The position numbers and the translations under genes were made by a program. The notes below the pieces were generated by a model. The model was not told where the DNA came from, searched no databases, and saw nothing but the letters and a program-made list of their open reading frames with translations. Below, one piece after another: positions 53,028 through 62,780 of a stretch of DNA of 64,000 nucleotides. How positions within the stretch are numbered: position 1 is the stretch's first letter; each line of letters begins with the position of its first letter. The stretch is from the NCBI RefSeq assembly GCF_001705435.1, contig NZ_MDEN01000069.1, positions 124,001 through 188,000 on the forward strand. The letters run 5' to 3'. This DNA comes from Pseudomonas graminis. GTDB lineage: Bacteria > Pseudomonadota > Gammaproteobacteria > Pseudomonadales > Pseudomonadaceae.

Positions 53028-54146
53028 TTGATTGTCTTCCGTTACCTGTCCCGAGAAGTGCTGGTTACCCTGAGCGCTGTCAGTGCTGTGCTGCTGGTAA
53101 TCATCATGAGTGGCCGCTTCATCAAATACCTGGCCCAGGCTGCATCGGGTGCACTCGATCCGGGTGTGCTGTTTCTGATCATGGGTTTCCGTCTGCCGGG
53201 CTTCCTGCAGCTGATCCTCCCGCTGGGGTTATTCCTGGGGATTCTTCTGGCGTACGGCCGGTTGTACCTCGAAAGCGAAATGACCGTACTGGCCGCCACC
53301 GGCATGAGCCAGCAACGTCTGTTGCTGATCACCCTAGCGCCGGCTGCGCTGGTGTCACTGCTGGTGGCCTGGCTCAGCTTCAGCCTCGCCCCCCAGGGCG
53401 CGACCCAGTTCCAGCTGCTGATCAACAAGCAGGACGCGATGACCGAATTCGACACGCTCGTGCCGGGTCGCTTCCAGCTGCTGCGTGACGGCAGCCGCGT
53501 GACCTACACCGAAACCATGAGCGACGACCGCATCAACCTGGGCGGCGTGTTCATCTCTGAAAAGAAACTCGACGAGAAGAAAGACCACGGCATCACCGTT
53601 CTGGTGGCGGAAAAAGGCCGGCAGGAAATCAAGCCCGATGGCACGCGCTACCTGATTCTGGACAATGGCTATCGCTACGACGGCAACCCCGGTCAGGCCG
53701 ATTACCGCGCCATCAAATACGACACCTACGGCGCCTTGCTGCCCAAGCCGGACATCAGCGATGAGGTCACCGACCGCGACGCCATCTCCACCAGCGAACT
53801 GCTGACCGGCGAAGACAGCCTGCGCAACCGTGCCGAGCTGCAATGGCGGGTTTCGCTGCCGATTCTGGTGTTCATCGTGACGCTGATGGCGGTGCCGCTG
53901 GCCCGGGTCAACCCGCGTCAGGGCCGCTTCCTCAAGCTTCTTCCGGCGATTCTTCTTTATATGGCTTATCTCACCATCCTGATTGCTGCGCGCGGTGCGC
54001 TGGAGAAGGGCAAGATCCCGATGGGGCTCGGCCTGTGGTGGGTGCATGCACTGTTCCTCTCCATCGGACTGGCCTTGCTCTACTGGGAGCCTCTGCGCCT
54101 GAAGCTTGCGAGTCGCCGCAGCGTGTCGGGGGTGGCTCATGGTTAA
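53028..54146 (+). CDS. lptF: LPS export ABC transporter permease LptF
   Basis: 372-aa inner-membrane permease of the LptB2FGC complex that extracts lipopolysaccharide from the inner membrane. Six membrane segments: two pairs near the N terminus, then a periplasmic jelly-roll domain (about 130-270), then the C-terminal pair of pairs. The start is TTG at 53028: GGAG lies 8 bases upstream and the product begins MIVFRYLSREVL as in P. aeruginosa; the GTG at 53019 sits directly on the ribosome site and is unlikely. Overlaps lptG. Confidence 0.95.
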   Translation: MIVFRYLSREVLVTLSAVSAVLLVIIMSGRFIKYLAQAASGALDPGVLFLIMGFRLPGFLQLILPLGLFLGILLAYGRLYLESEMTVLAATGMSQQRLLLITLAPAALVSLLVAWLSFSLAPQGATQFQLLINKQDAMTEFDTLVPGRFQLLRDGSRVTYTETMSDDRINLGGVFISEKKLDEKKDHGITVLVAEKGRQEIKPDGTRYLILDNGYRYDGNPGQADYRAIKYDTYGALLPKPDISDEVTDRDAISTSELLTGEDSLRNRAELQWRVSLPILVFIVTLMAVPLARVNPRQGRFLKLLPAILLYMAYLTILIAARGALEKGKIPMGLGLWWVHALFLSIGLALLYWEPLRLKLASRRSVSGVAHG

Positions 54147-55200
54147 GCTCGATCGCTACATCGGCAAAAGCGTGTTCATGGCGATCCTTGCGGTACTGGG
54201 GATCATCCTCGGGCTGGCCTCGCTGTTTGCCTTCATCGACGAGATGGCTGACATCAGCGACACCTACACCTTCTGGGACGCTGGCAGTTTCGTGTTGATG
54301 ACCGCGCCGCGCCGGCTCTACGACATGCTGCCGATGGCCGCGCTGATCGGTTGCCTGATCGGTCTCGGCGCACTGGCCAGCAGCAGCGAACTGACCATCA
54401 TGCGGGCCGCCGGTGTGTCCATCGGCCGTATCGTCTGGGCGGTCATGAAGCCCATGCTGGTGTTGATGGTGGCCGGGTTGTTGATCGGCGAATACGTCGC
54501 GCCGGTGACCGAAGCCTCGGCCCAGGCCGCACGTTCGCTGGCCCAAGGCACCGGCGACGCGCAGAGCGCCAGGCACGGCCTGTGGCACCGTCAGGGTGAG
54601 GAGTTCATCCACATCAACACGGTGCAGCCGAACGGCCTTTTGTATGGCGTCACCCGTTACCATTTCGACGACCAGCGCCACATGCTGACGTCGAGCTTCG
54701 CCAAGCAGGCCAACTTCAAGACCGATTACTGGTTGCTGAAAGACGTCACCACGACGGTCTTCCACGACGGTCGCACCGAAGTGGTCACCGCCCCTGAAGA
54801 ACGCTGGAACGTTGCGTTGAGCCCGCAGCTGCTGAGCACGGTGGTGCTGCCGCCTGAATCGCTGTCGATGACCGGGCTTTACGGCTATGCGCGTTATCTC
54901 GCCGATCAGGGGCTGAACAACGGTCGTTACTGGCTGGCGTTCTACACCAAGATTCTTCAGCCGCTTGTGACGGTGGCGCTGGTGCTGATGGCGATCTCCT
55001 TCATCTTCGGGCCGTTGCGCTCGGTGACGCTGGGGCAGCGTGTGTTCACGGGCGTGCTGGTGGGCTTCACCTTCCGCATCGCTCAGGATCTGCTGGGCCC
55101 GTCGAGCCTTGTGTTCGGATTCTCGCCACTCTTTGCTGTGCTGGTGCCGGCGGGTGTGTGCGCCCTGGCGGGCATCTGGTTGCTGCGTCGCGCGGGCTGA
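54139..55200 (+). CDS. lptG: LPS export ABC transporter permease LptG
   Basis: 353-aa partner of LptF, same topology. It begins MVKLDRYIGKSVFMAILAVL and shows coupling-helix region KSVFMAI and the C-terminal LRSVTLGQRVFTGVLVGF. Length equals the P. aeruginosa LptG. It overlaps lptF by 8 bp; frame is open upstream but ATG 54139 is well placed. Followed by an intrinsic terminator. Confidence 0.96.
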   Translation: MVKLDRYIGKSVFMAILAVLGIILGLASLFAFIDEMADISDTYTFWDAGSFVLMTAPRRLYDMLPMAALIGCLIGLGALASSSELTIMRAAGVSIGRIVWAVMKPMLVLMVAGLLIGEYVAPVTEASAQAARSLAQGTGDAQSARHGLWHRQGEEFIHINTVQPNGLLYGVTRYHFDDQRHMLTSSFAKQANFKTDYWLLKDVTTTVFHDGRTEVVTAPEERWNVALSPQLLSTVVLPPESLSMTGLYGYARYLADQGLNNGRYWLAFYTKILQPLVTVALVLMAISFIFGPLRSVTLGQRVFTGVLVGFTFRIAQDLLGPSSLVFGFSPLFAVLVPAGVCALAGIWLLRRAG

Positions 55201-55215
55201 TACCTGCTGAGTATG

Positions 55216-55243
55216 AAAAGCCGACCCCAGGGTCGGCTTTTTT
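55216..55243. terminator. Intrinsic terminator after lptG
   Basis: AAAAGCCGACC at 55217-55226 pairs with GGTCGGCTTTTTT at 55231-55243 with a 4-nt loop; the A-run and T-run make it usable from both strands (convergent RDD gene). Confidence 0.9.
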
Positions 55244-55262
55244 GTGGGCGGCTTACCGAGGT

Positions 55263-55751
55263 TCATTTTCTGATTCTGGGCACTCGCACCAATTGCGTCT
55301 CGGAATACAGGTCATGCCAGCAGCGTTTCTGTTTGTCGAACAGGCTCCAGAAGAAGCCTAGCCCGACGCACAGCCACGATGCGATGGCGACGATGAAGCG
55401 CAGCAGCGCCTGCCACAGGCCGATGGCCGTTCCGTCGGCGTTCTGCACGCGTATTCCCCAGACCTGCATGCCGAGGGTTTGGCCCGCGCGTGTCCAGAAA
55501 TGGGCAAAGAAGCCGAACAGCGTGATCAGCAAAATCGAGGACAGCAACGGGTCGGCGTCGAGCGCGCCCGACTCGGAGAGCTGGCGCAGTCTGGTTTCGC
55601 CGACAAACCCCATCCAGACCAGTTTGTAGAGAAAGGCGGTGACTATCATCAGTGCCACACACAGCAGTGCGTCGTAGCTGATCGCAGCCATGCGCCGGCC
55701 CAATCCCACCGGAGGAAATTCGCCCTGGGGGCGTAAAACGTGTCGGATCAT
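55263..55751 (-). CDS. RDD family membrane protein
   Basis: 162-aa protein with three or four hydrophobic segments (about residues 26-45, 70-92, 110-135). The RDD-type motif is GRRMAAISYDALL near residue 18 (R and D conserved) and the family's GQTLGMQVWGIRVQN in the middle. Function unknown; RDD proteins often relate to ion transport or envelope. Convergent with lptG and separate from the cold-shock gene. Confidence 0.9.
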   Translation of the reverse strand: MIRHVLRPQGEFPPVGLGRRMAAISYDALLCVALMIVTAFLYKLVWMGFVGETRLRQLSESGALDADPLLSSILLITLFGFFAHFWTRAGQTLGMQVWGIRVQNADGTAIGLWQALLRFIVAIASWLCVGLGFFWSLFDKQKRCWHDLYSETQLVRVPRIRK

Positions 55752-55799
55752 GGCGGCGCTCGTTTAATCGGAGGCGGGCAGTTTACGGAATCGCAGGCA

Positions 55800-55832
55800 C
55801 AAAAAAGCCCCTGATGTTGGCCATCAGGGGCT
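55800..55832 (-). terminator. Intrinsic terminator of the cold-shock gene
   Basis: Minus strand: AGCCCCTGATG (55832-55822) pairs with CATCAGGGGCT (55816-55806), followed by TTTTTT. It lies 16 bp beyond the stop at 55848. Confidence 0.88.
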
Positions 55833-55847
55833 CTTTGCGTCGGCTGA

Positions 55848-56060
55848 TCAGGCCTCGGCTTGTACTTCGTCAGCCTGCATGCCTTTTTGGCCCTGCACCG
55901 CGACGAACGTCACTTTCTGGCCTTCTTTCAGGCTTTTGAAGCCGTTGCCTTGAATAGCGCGGAAGTGGACGAACAGATCCGGACCGCTTTCAGGGGTGAT
56001 AAAACCGAAACCCTTTTCATCGTTAAACCACTTAACGGTGCCGCTCTGACGTGTAGACAT
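55848..56060 (-). CDS. Cold-shock protein (CspA family)
   Basis: 70-aa single cold-shock domain. RNP1 KGFGFIT and RNP2 LFVHF are intact. The start ATG 56060 has AAGGA eight bases upstream. It binds single-stranded nucleic acid and probably acts as an RNA chaperone. A long leader region of up to 395 bp lies upstream, as usual for csp genes regulated at RNA level. Confidence 0.96.
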   Translation of the reverse strand: MSTRQSGTVKWFNDEKGFGFITPESGPDLFVHFRAIQGNGFKSLKEGQKVTFVAVQGQKGMQADEVQAEA

Positions 56061-56455
56061 TTTCTTATTCCTTGAAGCATTAAATTAATGACAGTCTCTT
56101 TCACATGAAAGAGTACTGGGGCTGGTTGCAGGAAGAAGAAACGTAGAACGGGATGTAGCATTGCTTTTGGCGCTACTGCCCGGGTCACGATCCCAGCGAC
56201 CCATGCAAACACAGTCGAGAAACTCTACGCTAACTCTCGGCGAAAAAACAAGCCCCGTTTGGGCCAGTATTCATAGGGGTTTTCGGGTTTTTTAAAAACA
56301 TTAACCACGTTCGCAAGATCGATAGTTTTTAATGTTTAGAGGGTTGTCGAAGTTCAATATTTTGACAGTTTTAATGCACTTAACGCTGGCGCCGGACTGC
56401 GGCATCCGCACAGTTTAATGCACTGTTGCGGTGCCGCATTTTTTGACGATGTTAC
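56061..56455. other. Long intergenic region upstream of the cold-shock gene
   Basis: No gene seen. On the plus strand a hairpin with a T-run lies at 56398-56445 (GCGGCA-t-CCGCA-c-AGT arm, then the complementary ACTGTTGCGG-t-GCCGC, then TTTTTT). Because both flanking genes are on the minus strand, this terminator-like element points to a possible plus-strand transcript, or to a symmetric gcvT terminator. Confidence 0.45.
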
Positions 56456-57577
56456 TTAGCCGCGGAAGTAACGTGCCGGAACGAAAGGCATTTTCGTCAC
56501 CTGCATGGGGACTTTCTTGCCGCGGACGATTGCCCAGACAGGTGTTTCCAGCGCGGTGAAACGGGCGTCGACATAACCCATTGCCAACGGCGCGCTCAGG
56601 GTCGGGCCAAAGCCGCCGCTGCAGACCGTCCCGATGGTCGTCCCCTCGGCGTCGACGATTTCAGCGCCTTCACGCACCGGCGTACGCTCTTGTGGCAACA
56701 GGCCTACACGTTTGCGCGCCGCACCGCTTTGGTGCTGGGCGAAGATCGAGTCGGCACCGGGGAAACCGCCGGCACGCGCACCGTCGGCGCGACGCACCTT
56801 GGACATTGCCCACAGCAGGCTGGCTTCGATCGGCGTGGTTTCGGTATTCATGTCGTGGCCGTAGAGGCAAAGGCCGGCCTCCAGTCGCAGCGAGTCCCGC
56901 GCGCCCAGGCCAATCGGCGCCACTTCCGGCTCCGCGAGCAGACGACGCGCGAGGGATTCTGCGTGGTCCGCCGGTACCGAAATCTCGTAACCGTCTTCAC
57001 CGGTGTAGCCCGAGCGGCTGACGTAGCAGTCAATGCCGTCGATCTTGGTCGAGGTGTACTGCATGAAGGTCATTTTCGCGACTTCCGGGGCCAGCCGCGC
57101 CAGTGCGGTAACGGCCTGCGGACCTTGCAGCGCGAGCAATGCACGTTCGTCGAACAGCGGCGTGATATCGCACTGGCTGCCAATGTGCTGCTGCAGGTGC
57201 GCCAGGTCTTGGTTCTTGCAGGCGGCGTTAACCACCAGCATGAGCTGATCGTTACCCAGATTGGCGACCATCAAGTCGTCGAGAATGCCGCCGTTTTCGT
57301 TAGTGAACATGGCGTAGCGCTGCATGCCGACCGGCAGGTCGATGATGTCCACCGGCACCAGGGTTTCCAGCGCCTTCGCTGCGTTCGCGCCGCTCAAGAG
57401 GATCTGACCCATGTGCGAAACGTCGAACAGGCCGGCCTGATCGCGGGTGTGCAGGTGTTCTTTCATGACGCCGGCGGGGTACTGAACGGGCATGTCGTAG
57501 CCGGCGAACTCGACCATTTTCGCGCCGAGTTCACGGTGCAGGGCGTTGAGCGGGGTCTTCAGCAATTCGGTGGTCAT
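56456..57577 (-). CDS. gcvT: Aminomethyltransferase (glycine cleavage T protein)
   Basis: 373-aa tetrahydrofolate-dependent T protein that releases ammonia and forms methylene-THF from the GcvH-bound aminomethyl group. Family blocks: FAGYDMPVQYPAGVMKEHLHTR, GLFDVSHMGQ, GYTGEDGYEI, GLGARDSLRLEAGLCLYGHDM. Length is normal (about 370). Last gene of the gcv operon, 70 bp after sdaA. Confidence 0.97.
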   Translation of the reverse strand: MTTELLKTPLNALHRELGAKMVEFAGYDMPVQYPAGVMKEHLHTRDQAGLFDVSHMGQILLSGANAAKALETLVPVDIIDLPVGMQRYAMFTNENGGILDDLMVANLGNDQLMLVVNAACKNQDLAHLQQHIGSQCDITPLFDERALLALQGPQAVTALARLAPEVAKMTFMQYTSTKIDGIDCYVSRSGYTGEDGYEISVPADHAESLARRLLAEPEVAPIGLGARDSLRLEAGLCLYGHDMNTETTPIEASLLWAMSKVRRADGARAGGFPGADSIFAQHQSGAARKRVGLLPQERTPVREGAEIVDAEGTTIGTVCSGGFGPTLSAPLAMGYVDARFTALETPVWAIVRGKKVPMQVTKMPFVPARYFRG

Positions 57578-57647
57578 GGGGTCACTCCTTGAAAGCGGTT
57601 CCGGGGTACCCGCGAAGGGCAGGGAACCCTATGAATGGGGGCTGATG

Positions 57648-59024
<1,377 letters not shown>

Positions 59025-59051
59025 GATGGGGTTCCGGGAAGTGAAGCAGTA

Positions 59052-59128
59052 ACAAGCAGCAAGCTACAAGCCGCAGGTAAAAGCTGATCGGCTTTCACTT
59101 GTAGCTTGCGGCTTGAAGCTCGTGGCTT
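59052..59128. repeat. Inverted repeat between sdaA and gcvP
   Basis: CAAGCAGCAAGCTACAAGCC (left arm) and the complementary GTAGCTTGCGGCTTG (right arm) form an imperfect palindrome; related copies occur at 20291-20386 and 26643-26726, all between co-directed genes. Confidence 0.7.
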
Positions 59129-59130
59129 GG

Positions 59131-61989
59131 TTAAGCGTAGTCTTCGATCGACGGGCAGGCGCAGACCAGGTTGCGGTCGCCGAACACGTTGTCGACACGG
59201 CCCACCGGTGGCCAGTATTTGCCTTCGATCAACGACGCCACCGGGTACACGGCCTGCTCGCGGCTGTACGGATGGCTCCATTCGCCCACCAGTTCAGCGG
59301 CGGTGTGGGGCGCGTTTTTCAGCGGGTTGTCGTCCTTGTCCAGCACGCCGCTTTCGACCGCGCGGATTTCTTCGCGGATCTTGATCATCGCGTCGCAGAA
59401 TCGATCCAGCTCTTCCTTCGACTCGCTCTCGGTCGGCTCGATCATCAACGTGCCCGCGACCGGGAAAGACATGGTCGGGGCGTGGAAACCGAAGTCGATC
59501 AGGCGTTTGGCGACGTCATCCACGCTGATGCCGCTGGTTTCCTTCAGCGGGCGCAGGTCGAGAATGCATTCATGGGCGACCAGGCCGTTGCTGCCGGTGT
59601 ACAGCACGGGGTAGTGCTCTTCCAGGCGACGGGAAATGTAGTTGGCATTCAGGATCGCCAGTTGCGAGGCGCGCTTGAGGCCTTCACCGCCCATCATGCG
59701 GATGTACATCCAGGTGATCGGCAAGATGCTCGCGCTGCCGAACGGCGCCGCGCAGACCGCGCCTTGCTTGCGGTCCATTCGGGCGTGACCCGGCATGAAC
59801 GCCGCCAGGTGGGATTTCACGCCGATCGGGCCAACGCCCGGGCCGCCGCCGCCGTGGGGGATGCAGAAGGTTTTGTGCAGATTGAGGTGGGACACGTCAC
59901 CGCCAAACTTGCCCGGTGCGCACAGGCCGACCATGGCGTTCATGTTCGCGCCGTCGATGTACACCTGGCCGCCGTTGTCATGCACGATGCCGCAGATTTC
60001 GCGGATGCCTTCTTCGAACACGCCGTGGGTCGACGGGTAGGTGATCATCAGTGCCGCGAGGTGCTCGCGGTGCTCGATGGCCTTGGCGCGCAGGTCTTCG
60101 ATGTCGACGTTGCCGCGGGCGTCGCAAGCGGTCACGACCACGCGCATCCCGGCCATGTTGGCGGTCGCCGGGTTGGTGCCGTGGGCCGATGATGGAATCA
60201 GGCAGATGTCGCGACGCTCGTCGCCACGGCTCTGGTGGTAAGCACGGATCGCCAGCAGACCGGCGTACTCGCCCTGTGAGCCGGCGTTTGGCTGCAGGGA
60301 GATCGCGTCATAACCGGTGGCGGCGCAGAGCATCGCTTCCAGTTCGTCGGTCAATTGCTGGTATCCGGCGCTCTGCTGGGCCGGGGCGAACGGGTGCAGG
60401 TTGCCGAACTCGGCCCAGGTCACCGGAATCATTTCGCTGGCGGCGTTGAGTTTCATGGTGCACGAGCCCAGCGGGATCATCGTGCGGTCCAGTGCCAGGT
60501 CCTTGTCCGCCAGGCGACGCAGGTAGCGCATCAGCTCGGTTTCGGAGTGGTAGCGGTTGAACACCGGATGGCTGAGGATCGCCGACTGGCGCTTCAGCTC
60601 GGCAGGCAGGCGTGCTTCCACGCTGTCCGCCAGCGCGGCGAAGTCAGGCAGGGCCTGGCCTTCGGCAGCGAAGAGAGACCACAGCACTTCGATGTCGGCT
60701 TGCTTCGTGGTTTCGTCGAGCGAAACGCCCAGGCGCTCAGCGTCTACTTCACGCAGGTTGATTTCGTGTGCGCGGGCCTTGGCGTGCAGGTCGGCCGTTT
60801 TGGCGCCGGTGTTCAGGGTGATGCTGTCGAAGAAGAACGACTGCTCGGCCTTCAAGCCCAGCTGATTCAAGCCCTCAGCAAAAATCGCGGTCAGGTGATG
60901 CACACGGTTGGCGATGCGGGTCAGGCCGCGCGGGCCGTGGTACACGGCGTACATGCTGGCGATGTTGGCGAGCAGCACCTGCGCGGTGCAGATGTTGCTG
61001 GTGGCCTTCTCGCGACGGATGTGTTGCTCGCGGGTTTGCATGGCCAGACGCAGGGCGGTCTTGCCGAAGCGGTCGATGGACACACCCACCAGTCGGCCGG
61101 GCATGTCGCGCTTGTAGGCGTCGCGGGTGGAGAAGTAGGCCGCGTGCGGGCCACCGAAACCCAGCGGTACGCCGAAGCGTTGCGCACTGCCAATGGCCAC
61201 GTCAGCGCCAAACTCGCCCGGTGGGGTGAGCAAGGTCAGGGCCAGCAGGTCGGCGGCCACGGCGACCAGGGCGTTGGCGGTGTGGAAGCGCTCGACCAGT
61301 TCGCGGTAGTCGAACACGTCGCCGTTGCTGGCGGGGTATTGCAGCAGCGCGCCGAAGAACTCGCTGACGTCGGTCAGTTGAGCTTCGTCCGCAACGACCA
61401 CTTCAATGCCCAGCGGCTCGGCGCGGGTTTGCAGCACGTCGAGGGTTTGCGGGTGGCAATGGGCGGAGGCGAAGAACTTGTTGCTGCTTTTGTTCTTGCT
61501 CAGGCGTTTGCAGAAGGTCATGGCTTCGGCAGCGGCAGTGGCTTCGTCGAGCAGCGAGGCGTTGGCGATCGGCAGGCCGGTCAGGTCGCTGATCAGGGTC
61601 TGGAAGTTCAGCAGCGACTCCAGACGGCCTTGGGAAATTTCCGGCTGATACGGTGTGTAAGCGGTGTACCAGGCCGGGTTTTCCAGCAGGTTGCGCAGAA
61701 TAGGCGCCGGGGTGTGAGTGTTGTAGTAACCCTGGCCGATGTAGGTTTTGAACAGCTGGTTCTTGCCGGCGATGGCTTTGATGTCGGCGAGCGCGTCGGC
61801 TTCGCTTTGCCCGGCGGACAAGCCGAGAACGCTGGTGCCCTTGATGGATTCAGGGATGACGCTGGCGGTCAGCGCGTCGAGGGAGTCATAGCCCAGGGTG
61901 GTGAGCATGGCTTTTTCATCAGCGGCACGCGGGCCGATGTGGCGGGCGATGAACTCGTTGGCGGTGCTCAATTCAATACGGTCAGTCAT
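59131..61989 (-). CDS. gcvP: Glycine dehydrogenase (aminomethyl-transferring), P protein
   Basis: 952-aa PLP-dependent glycine decarboxylase, the homodimeric fused form. The PLP lysine is K706 in HLNLHKTFCIPHGGGGPG; N-terminal START-like repeat half shows FIARHIGPRAADEKAML and GQGYYNT; conserved EKPAYE-like features are present. Length equals the bacterial fused P protein (950-960). It is 11 bp downstream of gcvH. Confidence 0.98.
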   Translation of the reverse strand: MTDRIELSTANEFIARHIGPRAADEKAMLTTLGYDSLDALTASVIPESIKGTSVLGLSAGQSEADALADIKAIAGKNQLFKTYIGQGYYNTHTPAPILRNLLENPAWYTAYTPYQPEISQGRLESLLNFQTLISDLTGLPIANASLLDEATAAAEAMTFCKRLSKNKSSNKFFASAHCHPQTLDVLQTRAEPLGIEVVVADEAQLTDVSEFFGALLQYPASNGDVFDYRELVERFHTANALVAVAADLLALTLLTPPGEFGADVAIGSAQRFGVPLGFGGPHAAYFSTRDAYKRDMPGRLVGVSIDRFGKTALRLAMQTREQHIRREKATSNICTAQVLLANIASMYAVYHGPRGLTRIANRVHHLTAIFAEGLNQLGLKAEQSFFFDSITLNTGAKTADLHAKARAHEINLREVDAERLGVSLDETTKQADIEVLWSLFAAEGQALPDFAALADSVEARLPAELKRQSAILSHPVFNRYHSETELMRYLRRLADKDLALDRTMIPLGSCTMKLNAASEMIPVTWAEFGNLHPFAPAQQSAGYQQLTDELEAMLCAATGYDAISLQPNAGSQGEYAGLLAIRAYHQSRGDERRDICLIPSSAHGTNPATANMAGMRVVVTACDARGNVDIEDLRAKAIEHREHLAALMITYPSTHGVFEEGIREICGIVHDNGGQVYIDGANMNAMVGLCAPGKFGGDVSHLNLHKTFCIPHGGGGPGVGPIGVKSHLAAFMPGHARMDRKQGAVCAAPFGSASILPITWMYIRMMGGEGLKRASQLAILNANYISRRLEEHYPVLYTGSNGLVAHECILDLRPLKETSGISVDDVAKRLIDFGFHAPTMSFPVAGTLMIEPTESESKEELDRFCDAMIKIREEIRAVESGVLDKDDNPLKNAPHTAAELVGEWSHPYSREQAVYPVASLIEGKYWPPVGRVDNVFGDRNLVCACPSIEDYA

Positions 61990-61999
61990 TGCGCGCTCC

Positions 62000-62383
62000 T
62001 CAGGCTTCGGCGTTGGCTTTGATCAGACGATCATAGGCGTCTTGGGTCAGCAGTTGGCCGACAGCATCGGGATTGGAAGGAATAAAGCGGAAAAACCAGC
62101 CTTGGCCGAGCGGGTCTTCGTTGACCAGTTCAGGGTTGGCGTCCAGCGCGGGATTGGTTTCGACGACTTCGCCATCGAGCGGCATGTACACGCCGCTGGC
62201 GGCTTTGACCGATTCGACGGTGGCCGCTTCCGCGCCCTTGTCGTAGGACTGCAGCTCCGGCAGTTGCACGAAAACCACGTCACCCAGTGCGTCCTGCGCA
62301 AAGGCGGTGATACCGACCGTGACGCTGCCGTCAGTTTCGGCGCGCAGCCACTCGTGGTCTTCGGTAAAACGCAACTCGCTCAT
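62000..62383 (-). CDS. gcvH: Glycine cleavage H protein
   Basis: 127-aa lipoyl carrier of the glycine cleavage system. Lipoylated K60 is in VESVKAASG. The start ATG 62383 gives the standard length; upstream codons in frame are not conserved. It is the first gene of the operon, with a sigma-54 promoter at 62442-62457 and GcsR-like operators further upstream. Confidence 0.97.
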   Translation of the reverse strand: MSELRFTEDHEWLRAETDGSVTVGITAFAQDALGDVVFVQLPELQSYDKGAEAATVESVKAASGVYMPLDGEVVETNPALDANPELVNEDPLGQGWFFRFIPSNPDAVGQLLTQDAYDRLIKANAEA

Positions 62384-62441
62384 GGAATCTCCCCAGATGG
62401 TAAATCGCCCGTTATGCCCGGGCGTGATGGGAGGAGTGCAT

Positions 62442-62457
62442 AGCAAGTTTGCGGCCA
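62442..62457 (-). promoter_or_regulatory. Sigma-54 promoter of the gcv operon
   Basis: Minus strand reads TGGCCGCAAACTTGCT: GG at -24 and GC at -12 with the obligatory 10-bp spacing. It lies about 60 bp upstream of gcvH. The dedicated activator GcsR, encoded on the same strand upstream, has an intact GAFTGA motif for contacting sigma-54. Confidence 0.8.
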
Positions 62458-62505
62458 AGGTAGAGAAGGGCGCGTAAACGTTGGGCGGTGGCGGTTTAAG
62501 TGGCT

Positions 62506-62522
62506 TGGAATTCGAAACTTGC
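62506..62522. promoter_or_regulatory. Possible GcsR operator 1 (weak)
   Basis: TGGAATTCGAAACTTGC; only its first half resembles the other two. Adjacent to the next site. Confidence 0.3.
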
Positions 62523-62540
62523 TGGAACGAAATCGATACG
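62523..62540. promoter_or_regulatory. Possible GcsR operator 2
   Basis: TGGAACGAAATCGATACG; its complement CGTATCG-ATTT-CGTTCCA resembles the TGTAACG-N4-CGTTCCG sites I recall for P. aeruginosa GcsR. Confidence 0.5.
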
Positions 62541-62602
62541 GACCTTTGAGGCAAAAGCGGGATTCCGCCGCAGCGGCGTTATAGGACGCTGAGTCTGCGC
62601 TG

Positions 62603-62620
62603 TGGAATGTTTTCAATACA
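62603..62620. promoter_or_regulatory. Possible GcsR operator 3
   Basis: TGGAATGTTTTCAATACA; its complement TGTATTG-AAAA-CATTCCA fits the same pattern as operator 2, from which it is spaced 80 bp, close to eight helical turns. Confidence 0.45.
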
Positions 62621-62676
62621 GTGTCGCGGTATCGTTACGACAGTGATGCCTTGAATGTTATGGACGTACGCGGATT

Positions 62677-62768
62677 TGTGGGAGCGAGCTTGCTCGCGAA
62701 GAGGCAGTACATTCGCTGAGTTTTAAACGGTCAGGATACTGCTTTCCTTAGCAAGCTCACTCCCAACT
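62677..62768. repeat. REP pair between gcsR and gcvH
   Basis: TTGTGGGAGCGAGCTTGCTC (left arm, 62677-62696) and TTAGCAAGCTCACTCCCAAC (right arm, 62748-62767) form an imperfect palindrome; the right arm has lost the CGCGA core. Confidence 0.75.
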
Positions 62769-62780
62769 TCTATGGGCTCT

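Noticed and set aside
60355..62022. A 555-codon open frame opposite gcvP
   Set aside because: Antisense composition artefact; gcvP is intact with its PLP lysine.
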